Below are positions 7,801 through 13,752 of a stretch of 18,294 nucleotides of DNA, in pieces. Position numbers and translations under genes: made by a program. The DNA comes from Opitutaceae bacterium (lineage in GTDB: Bacteria > Verrucomicrobiota > Verrucomicrobiae > Opitutales > Opitutaceae), in assembly GCA_031266495.1 (NCBI GenBank), contig JAISAX010000731.1, positions 1-18,294 of the forward strand. The letters run 5' to 3'. The stretch's first letter is position 1. The number at the start of each line of letters is the position of its first letter. The notes below the pieces were generated by a model. It was not told where the DNA came from. It saw nothing but the letters and a program-made list of their open reading frames with translations, and made no database searches.

Positions 7801-8267
7801 TCCGTGTTCGTATTGTTTACGAGTAGCGAGATCCCCACTCCGTCGCCTCCCTTTGCCCCCACCGCGGCCTCGCCGACAAATGCCAGCGTCCGCGCGGCAG
7901 GCAACGAAACAGGAAAATCCGCGAACACCACGCCCGACTGTTTTTTCCATGGCGGATGCACGCTGGCGAACGCCTGTCCTCCGGTCGTGCCTGCGGGGGC
8001 GGTTTTCCATTCCCACAGTGCCCCCGAAGCGGGGTCGCGCCCTCTGAACGGCGACGCAACGCTGTCGGACGAGGCCGCGCTCATGCCGTCCATCCAAGAA
8101 AAATCCGACGCTCCTGCGGACAGGGCGAACAGAGGCAGGAGCAGGGCGCAGGCGACGGCCACACGCACACGCGCCAGACATGCCGGATACCACAGGATTT
8201 TTACAGGAAGGCGGGAGAACATTTCGGGGGGAATAAATTCGGAATACCCCAAACGCTGTTCATGCAT
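4824..8267 (-). CDS. Large secreted protein, possible glycoside hydrolase-like
   Basis: This is a 1147-residue protein that I cannot assign to a family. A hydrophobic signal sequence lies at about 34-52 (ends ALSAGA|SDF). The region 80-230 looks like a beta-sandwich (LamG/jelly-roll-like: FVGNLHVAPG, KWVGRKIMLRLLVDPE) with a Gly/Ala-rich loop (GASGAGGAGG). Residues about 280-790 alternate helices and strands in a barrel-like way, with segments such as GIPWIRVIHNAIPL, GVTYYNYRGM, RPVYNEFQTGNADGN and INWFCYGGGSPYARFAWMDIHYM. Residues 800-920 (RPLAVFLPP, NIVIYPGYTDGKTDRFLSDFL, KVLVLCAG) resemble the amidotransferase-like domain that follows the barrel in some GH-A beta-galactosidases. A beta-sandwich closes the protein. 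Starts at 8267 or 8222 (M16, MFSRLP) are both possible. Its place in a sugar locus suggests a polysaccharide-active enzyme; that is inference. Confidence 0.7.
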   Translation of the reverse strand: MHEQRLGYSEFIPPEMFSRLPVKILWYPACLARVRVAVACALLLPLFALSAGASDFSWMDGMSAASSDSVASPFRGRDPASGALWEWKTAPAGTTGGQAFASVHPPWKKQSGVVFADFPVSLPAARTLAFVGEAAVGAKGGDGVGISLLVNNTNTDGASGAGGAGGTWHFVGNLHVAPGGETHAIHADLSKWVGRKIMLRLLVDPEKSTSADTARLSRLRVLADGKEIRSIEKQDTDGRTAWISSSALSDLELWKTRPEDASIMTRHLEGRQRGVNLYSRQDSYRPMIGAHVYLTPEALRYVPFLNDLFDFAAHDKGEAGNALFEKNGIPWIRVIHNAIPLGQWDEKRRKRLADACKPLPEYPRRFRFNLGVTSGSEPHINPNFSYTGHTREEVEAMTNTPASSREFGVWLAGLYNDKSPSEDTNGDGITFRSDFGFDAPSWDAAGLAMPETGEDAGFLKTLYREHVIAETIAAVDRVFDESGLVVTSRLLSRQYPPAFAQSVRQLRIPSQGAGVTYYNYRGMTLDPEATQARFARERVFESEKTGKSVLSIRPPFRNAEGACIGVFGPYRGYDRFEAALKAGFDKADQSPLLVTVEQIQTNDPLERRAQRQKTFKVAAGETIPAAALDLERSPRDWYLRITCRAERHGSASTSVYVEPWLLAGADRKHDVCGDYYAATLWHVLDTRPDKPIDMGHAKTNYNPAVTEFRGSYIYQQGLLNGRRPVYNEFQTGNADGNTAANLYRGVFHELQYKPAVINWFCYGGGSPYARFAWMDIHYMATELAVLRGQLELMRPYPEINRTKRPLAVFLPPAAPEPVGKHYAHKDPALAVPLEPFGPDVFLSDQTDKYGEYRNIVIYPGYTDGKTDRFLSDFLRNIPRDREKKVLVLCAGDRLYTDPGARSSKDFRQSLREVLPVSPAGGEIRKETVAIKSMLSMDIDLPANFFKNPAFAGSGQWIQHDKSTVGWRGGNLMVLAGNPVSGLDKLITDFFGLAPPALREAGKLKILNRDTTATEAGWYCLAEGQTLTLADGLTGYDLVNRKPVAGKITGETVVSVFSRTAFEALDAGTARVELVSREPGRITLHARPPEYPFEGDAKPELVFYSAKISPAVTCDGAKLEPQPIPSAPAGYWRVPVSQPGNYVINARN

Positions 8268-8293
8268 ATGTAGAAATACGACCTGCTTTTTAT

Positions 8294-8307
8294 GTTAGCC
8301 CTAACAC
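8294..8307. promoter_or_regulatory. Candidate operator upstream of the 1147-residue gene
   Basis: TGTTAG-CC-CTAACA is a perfect inverted repeat with 6-bp arms and a 2-bp centre, 27 bp upstream of the first start codon of the large secreted protein. Size and symmetry fit a dimeric regulator site. The sequence differs from the palindromes next to the regulator gene at 12290-12370, so a different regulator may act here. Function is inferred from position only. Confidence 0.4.
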
Positions 8308-8334
8308 AACCAATTCCTCCTTTCCCCCCTCCCT

Positions 8335-8344
8335 CCCCCCCCCC
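8335..8344. repeat. C10 homopolymer within a pyrimidine tract
   Basis: Ten C on the plus strand (G10 on the coding strand) at the end of a CCCCCC-T-CCC-T-C10 tract. It lies 68-77 bp upstream of the first start codon of the 1147-residue gene, a position where slippage could change promoter geometry. Confidence 0.85.
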
Positions 8345-8566
8345 ATCGTTTTTCTCCGGTATCAGGAAACAGCCCGTCAAAAGGACGAAATTTTGCAGGA
8401 TAAACGGAAGTAGTACCTGATGTTACGCGATTCCTCTCGCAGGGGCGCACGTAAATGTTTTGTACCGGGATCCCGGATGATCCAGCCACGGCGGGGACGG
8501 ATCGGGTCCCTCAAATGCGGGAGACTGGAGGAGAATACGACTCACCGTTTTGCCGTTCGTCCGCGT

Positions 8567-10699
8567 TCAGCGTTTTTGTTCGATCATGATGCCCGTGGCC
8601 GAATGGGCGGGAAAGACATGGCGCAACGCGCCGGGAGCATCGAGCGGCAGAGGAACGTTGTCGGCGACGCGCCGCACGGCATCCTTTCCGGATACGGCGG
8701 CGGGCGCGTTGACTTCGGACCGGGTGGCGACAGCGGCCGGAAACGCGGCGTCATCCCAGGTCAGCGCAGCGGGCAAATCCCGGTCGAGTGTCAGGTTAAA
8801 GACGACGAGAAACAATTTTTTGCCGTCGGCAGACGCGCTCGCATACGCGGTGAGCGCGGGGCGGGCTGGAAAGGTTTTTCCGAGCCATGGTTCGGCGCGC
8901 AGATTGCGGATACGCAGCGTGCCGGTGACGGGCCCGGTGCCGGCTTCAATACGGTTGAGCACCTGCACGGACCGGGTGTCGGCGAGCGGCATATACATGA
9001 CGGAAAAACGCGTCCACTTGCCCGTCGCCGCCTCCACACCGCGAATCACCGAGGCCGATCCGCTGGCTTCCCAGCCACGTGCGTCGGCGATCTGCATCCC
9101 GAGATTGGGCGCGGATGAACCGGGGGAGGGTTCCCATAACGCGTCAAAAGAGAATTCGTAATTCACGCCCACGGTCGGCGGTCGCTGCCCGGCAGGCAAG
9201 GTGGCCAGGGAACGGGCAAGGAGATCGGGATAGGCGGCCTTGCGCGCAAATCCGTCGTAGTTGAATATCCATTCTCCATCGATGATGCCGCCCTCCGGAG
9301 GGGTGATCCGGATATTTTTTGTCGAGCTTTTGAAGATCCGCGCGCCGTCGAGAATATTGGTGTTTGCGATGCGTTCGGGTTCGCCCGGTCCGGTTCCGGC
9401 AAAAGGACGCGTGGTGGTGAAGCCGGGAAATTCGAGACGCGGCGTATCGACACGAGTGGCGAGCAGACGGTCGCCGCGATACTGCCCCCAAAGCTGGAGC
9501 ACATGGTGCGTGGGCCGGAGTTCGGGCAAGTCGCGTTTTTCGAGGCTGTACCACGGGTTTTTCGCATAGCTGCTGACGGCTCCGAAAAAACCGTTGATCC
9601 AGCTCCAGTAGCTGGCGGCTTCGACGTTGAGCGCGGGATCGAGCATGCGGCCCATGAAGTCGCCGGTGCCGAGAGCGGAGGCGAGCGTGAAACGGTAGGG
9701 GCGCTTGAGACCGGATACTTCCTGCGTAGGCCCGGTGTTGTATTCGGTTACCATGACAGGCATGCCGCGGCCGGTGTATTCGCGCACCTTGGCGTGGTGT
9801 CCGGCGAGGTCGAATCCCGCCTTGTAGCCGCCGGCCATCATGGCTTCGAGGAGGAGGTTTTCGTTCGGACCGTCGATGTCGCCCCCGCCGTATTGCACCG
9901 GATAGGAGTGGACGATGAAAAAATCGATGTCGCGCGAGATGTGCGGCAGCACGTCCTTGTTCCAGCGGTCGTTGCCATAGGGGATGCCGCACCGGATGGA
10001 GGAGTCCACGGCTTTCATCGCGCGGGCAAGTGCAGAGGCGTATTCGGCCACGGCTTTGGGCGGACGCACTTGCGTCTTGCCGATCTTGCGCCAGTCCACC
10101 CAGGACTCGTTGCCGAGTTCGAAATATTTCACGTTCCAGGGCGCGGGCCGTCCGTTGGCGGCGCGTTTCATCGCCCAGGGATAACGCGGTTCGGCAGGTT
10201 GGTTGAGGTATTCGACCAAGTCGGCGGCATCCTGCGGGGCACCGATGTATTCGCTGACCACAATGAGCGGCGCCGCGCCGAGTCGTTCGGCGATGGACAT
10301 GAATTCGTCGAGCCCGAACTTCCAGTCGCCGCGTTCGGAGAGCGGGCCGATGGTTTTTTTCCAGTCGTGATTATGGACGCCCAGGCCATCGGGATAGCGG
10401 AGCGAGCCGGGCCGGTAAGACCGGAGAATGGACCAGGTGGCAGCGTAAGGCGCGCGTGTCGCGGGATTCCAGATACCGTCGCCTTCATGCATGACGGCCA
10501 AGTCATGGTGAGGTATGGAAAAGATGCCGTAATTGTCGGCTCCCGGGATGAGTTGACCGAAGACCTTGTGATTCAGTTCGCCAAGGGGTTTTGCGGTGTC
10601 GATGCGGATCGAGACGGGTGGCGTTTCGGCGATTGCGGGCAGGGAGAGCCGACAGGCAAGCAGTGTTGGAAAAAGAATGACGGGGATACGCATTTGCAT
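8567..10699 (-). CDS. Secreted GH51-like alpha-L-arabinofuranosidase
   Basis: This is a 710-residue enzyme. A signal peptide ends near residue 25 (PAIA|ETPP). The GH51-type barrel (about 40-420) shows KVFGQLIPG, SLRYPDGLGVHNHDWKKTIGP, the acid/base motif YFELGNESW (E198) and the nucleophile motif MPVMVTEYNTG (E319). Residues about 440-610 form a jelly-roll-like insertion (IDGEWIFNYDGF, YEFSFDALWEPSPG, GKWTRFSVMYMPL), probably a CBM4/9-type carbohydrate-binding region. The usual C-terminal beta-domain follows (KKLFLVVFNLTLD...HSATGIMIEQ). Family members release terminal arabinofuranosyl residues from hemicellulose or pectin side chains. The gene starts 3 bp after the stop of the upstream PEP-CTERM gene. 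An ATG two codons later (10693) is also possible. The class is well supported by both catalytic motifs; substrate specificity is inferred, and related GH-A families cannot be excluded. Confidence 0.85.
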   Translation of the reverse strand: MQMRIPVILFPTLLACRLSLPAIAETPPVSIRIDTAKPLGELNHKVFGQLIPGADNYGIFSIPHHDLAVMHEGDGIWNPATRAPYAATWSILRSYRPGSLRYPDGLGVHNHDWKKTIGPLSERGDWKFGLDEFMSIAERLGAAPLIVVSEYIGAPQDAADLVEYLNQPAEPRYPWAMKRAANGRPAPWNVKYFELGNESWVDWRKIGKTQVRPPKAVAEYASALARAMKAVDSSIRCGIPYGNDRWNKDVLPHISRDIDFFIVHSYPVQYGGGDIDGPNENLLLEAMMAGGYKAGFDLAGHHAKVREYTGRGMPVMVTEYNTGPTQEVSGLKRPYRFTLASALGTGDFMGRMLDPALNVEAASYWSWINGFFGAVSSYAKNPWYSLEKRDLPELRPTHHVLQLWGQYRGDRLLATRVDTPRLEFPGFTTTRPFAGTGPGEPERIANTNILDGARIFKSSTKNIRITPPEGGIIDGEWIFNYDGFARKAAYPDLLARSLATLPAGQRPPTVGVNYEFSFDALWEPSPGSSAPNLGMQIADARGWEASGSASVIRGVEAATGKWTRFSVMYMPLADTRSVQVLNRIEAGTGPVTGTLRIRNLRAEPWLGKTFPARPALTAYASASADGKKLFLVVFNLTLDRDLPAALTWDDAAFPAAVATRSEVNAPAAVSGKDAVRRVADNVPLPLDAPGALRHVFPAHSATGIMIEQKR

Positions 10700-10702
10700 G
10701 AG

Positions 10703-11446
10703 TCAGCGACTGCGGCGAAGTTTCAGCCAACCGGCGAAGCCAACACAAAGCATGCCGAGGAACAGGGCAAAGGTTGAGGGTTCGGGGACTTGTGGCTGCG
10801 GGATTTCCAGAGAAAAATTATCTCCGCGCACATACCCGCCGCCAAAATAGATGCCAACCTGGCCCTTGACTTCCATCGAACCGGTGTCGGTCAGGAAGCC
10901 GCTGGTAATACTGACATCGCCGCTCGTCGTGATAGCATAGCTGTATTTGAAGGGAGTGTCCGTAGTTTTGACGGTGATGCGGTAGGGAGTGTTTTGCGCG
11001 AGCGTCGTGCCGATGGCGGATTGGTTAATGAGCGTCACGGTTCCATCCACATATTTGACCAACTGGATGCCCGCGCTGGAATTCACTGTGGTGATACGGA
11101 TCGCCAGGCCGGTTTTGGTGGCTGCGTCGTAATTGAAAAGGACACCCGAAAAGAGATTCGAGACGGTATCCAGCGTGCGCACGGTAACCGCGAGGCTGAA
11201 CTCGTCGGAAAGCGTCGCTTTCTGATAGATGGCGATACCTTTGTCGGGTTGGGCGGCGGCCATATTGGAATTGATGAACACATCACCGGTCACGCTCCAG
11301 TCCGCGCCGAGTGACGATGCGCTGACACTGGTGTTGGCGCGGGTGAACGTGTCTTCGTAGATCGTGGTCGCAGCACCGAGCGGAGTGGCCAGCGTGACGA
11401 GAGATAACAGGACGGTGCAGAGCGTTATGCTGTATGCGGTTTTCAT
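10703..11446 (-). CDS. PEP-CTERM sorting-domain protein
   Basis: This is a 247-residue secreted protein. The signal peptide MKTAYSITLCTVLLSLVTLATPLGA is followed by a LamG/concanavalin-like beta-rich region (YEDTFTRANTSV, FSLAVTVRTLD, FSGVLFNYDAATKTGLAIRI, KYVDGTVTLINQS, VGIYFGGGYVRGDNFSLEI). The C-terminus has VPEPST (220-225), a hydrophobic helix and the basic tail KLRRSR, the exosortase recognition signal. I chose the ATG at 11446 because the signal peptide begins there; the longer frame reads through the C14/(CA)8 spacer. It lies between the pseudopilin gene and the GH51-like gene in one apparent operon, only 3 bp before the latter. It probably anchors or presents sugar-binding function at the envelope; this role is inferred. 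Confidence 0.87.
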   Translation of the reverse strand: MKTAYSITLCTVLLSLVTLATPLGAATTIYEDTFTRANTSVSASSLGADWSVTGDVFINSNMAAAQPDKGIAIYQKATLSDEFSLAVTVRTLDTVSNLFSGVLFNYDAATKTGLAIRITTVNSSAGIQLVKYVDGTVTLINQSAIGTTLAQNTPYRITVKTTDTPFKYSYAITTSGDVSITSGFLTDTGSMEVKGQVGIYFGGGYVRGDNFSLEIPQPQVPEPSTFALFLGMLCVGFAGWLKLRRSR

Positions 11447-11488
11447 GATGTTGTTTGTATTCTGACTGGTTGGACTAGTGAGAAAATC

Positions 11489-11521
11489 GTGTGTGTGTGT
11501 GTGTGGAGGGGGGGGGGGGGG
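11489..11521. repeat. (GT)8 plus G14 compound simple repeat in operon spacer
   Basis: (GT)8 at 11489-11504 is followed by GGA and a run of fourteen G at 11508-11521. On the coding strand this is C14 then (CA)8, placed between the pseudopilin stop (11527) and the PEP-CTERM start (11446). Two adjacent slippage-prone repeats in a 5' leader are unusual. Confidence 0.92.
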
Positions 11522-11526
11522 TAGTA

Positions 11527-12216
11527 TCATCGTGACGGATACCACATATCCACATTTTCGGTTGCGATGGCTTCGGTGCGCGAGACGAGGCGGACATGGG
11601 CATCCCAAAATGCGACGAGGGCCTTGCCGTCGTGACGCCAGGCGGGTTCGAAACTGAGGCCGTTTTTGCGCTTCTCCACGCCGGCGTAGAGATCCTTGTC
11701 TTCAATGCGGACGAGCGTAAAAAGCGCATCCATGAAAGCGATCCGGCGAGCGGGATCGAGAATGCGGCTCTGGTTGTAACCGGTGGCCAGTTCCGGGTCG
11801 GACAAGCCTGTGCGGTTGTATCCAAAATCGGGATATACATCAGGGGAGGCCCCTGCCGTGCTCCGGTAAACGGGATTCAGTTTTGCGGCGTCGGTTCCTG
11901 ATCCGGAATAACCGAGGCATCGGTTGTAGCCGGTTTGTTGGTACCACCATGTGCCGTTCGTGAGTTTTGGAGCCACGTACTGGCCACGATTTTCTATGGC
12001 GAGGAGCATGTTGGCGACCTGGAGTTGACGGATGTTGCCGGTGGCTTTGCTGAGGCGGGCGCTTTTGCGGACCTTGCCGACGGTCGGGATGATGATCGCC
12101 GCCAGAATCCCGATAATCGCAATGACGGTGAGCAACTCGATGAGCGTGAACGCGGAAATCCGCAACGGAGAGGAAGAGGCTGGCCGGGAAAAAGAGGCAA
12201 GGGAGGGCGGTTTCAT
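11527..12216 (-). CDS. Pseudopilin-like protein with degenerate H-X9-DG motif
   Basis: This is a 229-residue protein with a short leader and AFTLIELLTVIAIIGILAAI (22-41). The expected cleavage is A22|F23, with E27 at position +5 and one N-terminal transmembrane helix. The C-terminal H-X9-DG motif is altered to H-X9-DA (H195, D205-A206, in WRHDGKALVAFWDAH). The start at 12216 is chosen because a candidate promoter lies immediately upstream; the upstream in-frame ATG at 12285 would fall inside it. It is the first gene of the minus-strand module pseudopilin, PEP-CTERM, GH51. Members of this family are numerous in Verrucomicrobiota, and their function in polysaccharide loci is not established. 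I infer a role in surface display or secretion. Confidence 0.86.
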   Translation of the reverse strand: MKPPSLASFSRPASSSPLRISAFTLIELLTVIAIIGILAAIIIPTVGKVRKSARLSKATGNIRQLQVANMLLAIENRGQYVAPKLTNGTWWYQQTGYNRCLGYSGSGTDAAKLNPVYRSTAGASPDVYPDFGYNRTGLSDPELATGYNQSRILDPARRIAFMDALFTLVRIEDKDLYAGVEKRKNGLSFEPAWRHDGKALVAFWDAHVRLVSRTEAIATENVDMWYPSR

Positions 12217-12289
12217 GCCGGGTAAGTGATGAGGCGGGTTATCGAATGACCGGCCCAGAAAGAACACCAGATAACCGCAATGCAAGCAA

Positions 12290-12304
12290 TTTCAACGTTT
12301 GAAA
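12290..12304. promoter_or_regulatory. Palindromic operator candidate overlapping both -35 boxes
   Basis: TTTCAA-CGT-TTGAAA, a perfect 6-bp inverted repeat with a 3-bp centre. It contains the -35-like boxes of both divergent promoters, so a bound dimer would block both. The adjacent GntR/LacI-type regulator is the obvious candidate ligand, giving autoregulation plus control of the minus-strand operon. Inference from position. Confidence 0.5.
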
Positions 12305-12357
12305 CATGGAAAATGCAAAATATCGCCTATTCAACCCCTCAAGAAGCGATGTTTGGG

Positions 12358-12370
12358 GTTTGATTCAAAC
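12358..12370. promoter_or_regulatory. Second palindromic operator candidate before the regulator gene
   Basis: GTTTGA-T-TCAAAC, a perfect 6-bp inverted repeat around one base, 25 bp upstream of the preferred regulator start (12396). It is about 68 bp from the first palindrome, centre to centre. It shares the TTGA/TCAA half-site words with that site. Confidence 0.4.
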
Positions 12371-12395
12371 GCTGAAATGGGTACAACTCCTCCTT

Positions 12396-13586
12396 ATGCA
12401 ACCTGTCGTCGATCCATCTTCCAGCGTTGAAGCCGTTCAAAACCCGGCGAATCCCAAACCGGTTTCACCTTTATCGACGCCGGGTGGCGGCACCTTGAAA
12501 CTCGATTTCATCTATTCAGAGCTTCAAAGCCGGATTGTGTCCGGGGTATGGAAAATTGGCGAGCGTTTGCCGACCGAACCCGAATTGGCGCAGGAACTCG
12601 GTTGTGGCACCGGTACCATCAGCAAGGCGATGGCGAGGCTCACGCGCGACAACCTCGTGCAACGCCGCTCACGTGCCGGCACAGTGGTCATCAATAACAC
12701 CGTCGCCAACCGTCTCGCCCCTGTCGGCGCGCCGGACCTCAATGCTTACAGTTTTATTTATCCGGGCGACCAGCATGAGAGTATCTGGCGCATCACGCGC
12801 GGCTTTCAGCAAGCCGCCGCCGAAGCCGGGCGGCGTGTCATGCTGCTGGGCAGCGGACCGGATTTTCGCAAGGAAGCCGAGATTGTCAGCCGTCTGTCGG
12901 AATTCAACGTGCGCGGCGCGGTCCTGTATCCGGTCATTCTTACACCGCACGACCAGATTCACTACCTCCAGGCCATCCTCGCCTCGCGCCTGCCTGTCGT
13001 GTTGCTCTGCAACCTGCCCGGCTCGCGGTGCTCGTCGATTGTGTCGGACGGACTCCATGCGGGTTTCGCCACGACCAACCATCTCATCGGGCAAGGCGCG
13101 CGTCGCATCGGATTTCTGGCCAACTATGCGTGGACGATCGGCGTGCGCGATCACTATCTCGGCTACCGCCAGGCGCTGGAGTTGGCCGGACTGGCCGAGG
13201 ATAAAAGCTGTATCAGGCTTATCCAGCGCATGAATCCACGTATGGACGATCCACTACGTGAACCCACGGAAATCGCCCGTGATTACCTCGCCCAGACGCG
13301 CGGAAAGCTCGACGCTGTCGTGTGTGGTGCGGATTTTCTCGGCATCGGCCTGCTGCGTGCCGCCCGGGAGCAAGGTCTGCGCGTGCCTGGCGACCTGCGC
13401 ATCATCAGCACGGCGGACAACACCACGGGCAGCTCCGGAGAAATTCCGCTGACCGCCTATCGGATTCCCCTCGAACAGCAAGGGCGGCGCGCCTTCGATG
13501 TCCTCGACGCCACGCTCAACGGGCGGATCGAAGATGTCGTCGAGGAGCAAATACGTGGAGAAATCATCGTGCGCACGAGCGCCTGA
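12396..13586 (+). CDS. GntR-type HTH / LacI-type sensor transcriptional regulator
   Basis: This is a 396-residue regulator. After a Pro/Ser-rich N-terminal stretch, residues about 36-103 form a GntR winged helix-turn-helix (IYSELQSRIVSGVWKIGERLPTEPELAQELGCGTGTISKAMARL...QRRSRAGTVV). Residues about 115-395 form a LacI/periplasmic-binding-type sugar sensor (IWRITRGFQQAAAEAG, NVRGAVLYPV, LPVVLLCNLPG, DAVVCGADFLGIGLLRAAREQGLRVPGDLRIIS). The domain order equals that of arabinose repressors of the AraR type. An upstream in-frame ATG at 12306 is rejected because it lies inside the candidate promoter and the added 30 residues have AT-richer, atypical codons. The gene is divergent from the pseudopilin operon and convergent with the DUF2264 gene. 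It is likely a repressor released by a sugar; the effector is unknown, though arabinose or an oligosaccharide would suit the GH51-like neighbour. Confidence 0.88.
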   Translation: MQPVVDPSSSVEAVQNPANPKPVSPLSTPGGGTLKLDFIYSELQSRIVSGVWKIGERLPTEPELAQELGCGTGTISKAMARLTRDNLVQRRSRAGTVVINNTVANRLAPVGAPDLNAYSFIYPGDQHESIWRITRGFQQAAAEAGRRVMLLGSGPDFRKEAEIVSRLSEFNVRGAVLYPVILTPHDQIHYLQAILASRLPVVLLCNLPGSRCSSIVSDGLHAGFATTNHLIGQGARRIGFLANYAWTIGVRDHYLGYRQALELAGLAEDKSCIRLIQRMNPRMDDPLREPTEIARDYLAQTRGKLDAVVCGADFLGIGLLRAAREQGLRVPGDLRIISTADNTTGSSGEIPLTAYRIPLEQQGRRAFDVLDATLNGRIEDVVEEQIRGEIIVRTSA

Positions 13587-13752
13587 ATCAGGCCAGGCGT
13601 TTCGAATGTTTCCGAAGGTAGATAAACGGTAAATACCCTAATGCGCATTTCCGCAAGCGCCGGCATCCCGGAAAACCCCGGTAAAGCGGATGGGGAGCTT
13701 CGCCGATGACTTGTTCAACCGGCCTGAAACATGCGGAGCCCTTGAAACACCA
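13587..13752. other. Convergent gene-end spacer
   Basis: 166 bp between the ends of the regulator (plus) and DUF2264 (minus) genes. I find no strong stem followed by a T-run on either strand; termination must be weak, factor-dependent or not recognisable. Direct repeats of TGTTTCA (minus strand) occur at about 13726-13750. Confidence 0.4.

Larger units (their letters stand above)
8268..8566. other. Spacer between the two hydrolase modules
   Basis: These 299 bp separate the GH51-like gene end (8567) from the start of the 1147-residue gene (8267). They contain a C-rich tract (8325-8344, ending in C10 at 8335-8344), a 14-bp palindrome (8294-8307) and a perfect 12-bp palindrome CCGGGATCCCGG (8465-8476). 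A GGAGGAATTGG purine stretch on the minus strand (8311-8321) looks like a ribosome binding site, but leads only to a two-codon frame. The second module probably has its own promoter here; I could not fix -35/-10 boxes. Confidence 0.5.
12217..12395. promoter_or_regulatory. Divergent control region between pseudopilin operon and regulator
   Basis: A 179-bp region between divergent genes. TTGAAA boxes face both ways from one palindrome. On the plus strand TTGAAA (12299-12304) is 16 bp from TATCGC (12321-12326). On the minus strand TTGAAA (12295-12290) is 16 bp from TATCTG (12273-12268). The -10 boxes are imperfect. Two palindromes, 12290-12304 and 12358-12370, are likely operator sites. Confidence 0.5.

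Noticed and set aside
8311..8325. Shine-Dalgarno-like GGAGGAATTGG on the minus strand
   Set aside because: It is followed by TTG TGT TAG, giving no useful frame, and the real start is more than 40 bp downstream.
8465..8476. Perfect palindrome CCGGGATCCCGG after the GH51-like gene
   Set aside because: There is no T-run and no link to a promoter; a 12-bp GC palindrome can occur by chance in GC-rich DNA.
9503..10777. Long plus-strand open frame opposite the GH51-like gene
   Set aside because: It is antisense to a gene with both catalytic motifs and has no family signature.
12306..12395. Upstream in-frame extension of the regulator (30 residues)
   Set aside because: It overlaps the candidate promoter and both palindromes, has AT-richer codons than the rest, and no homologous character.
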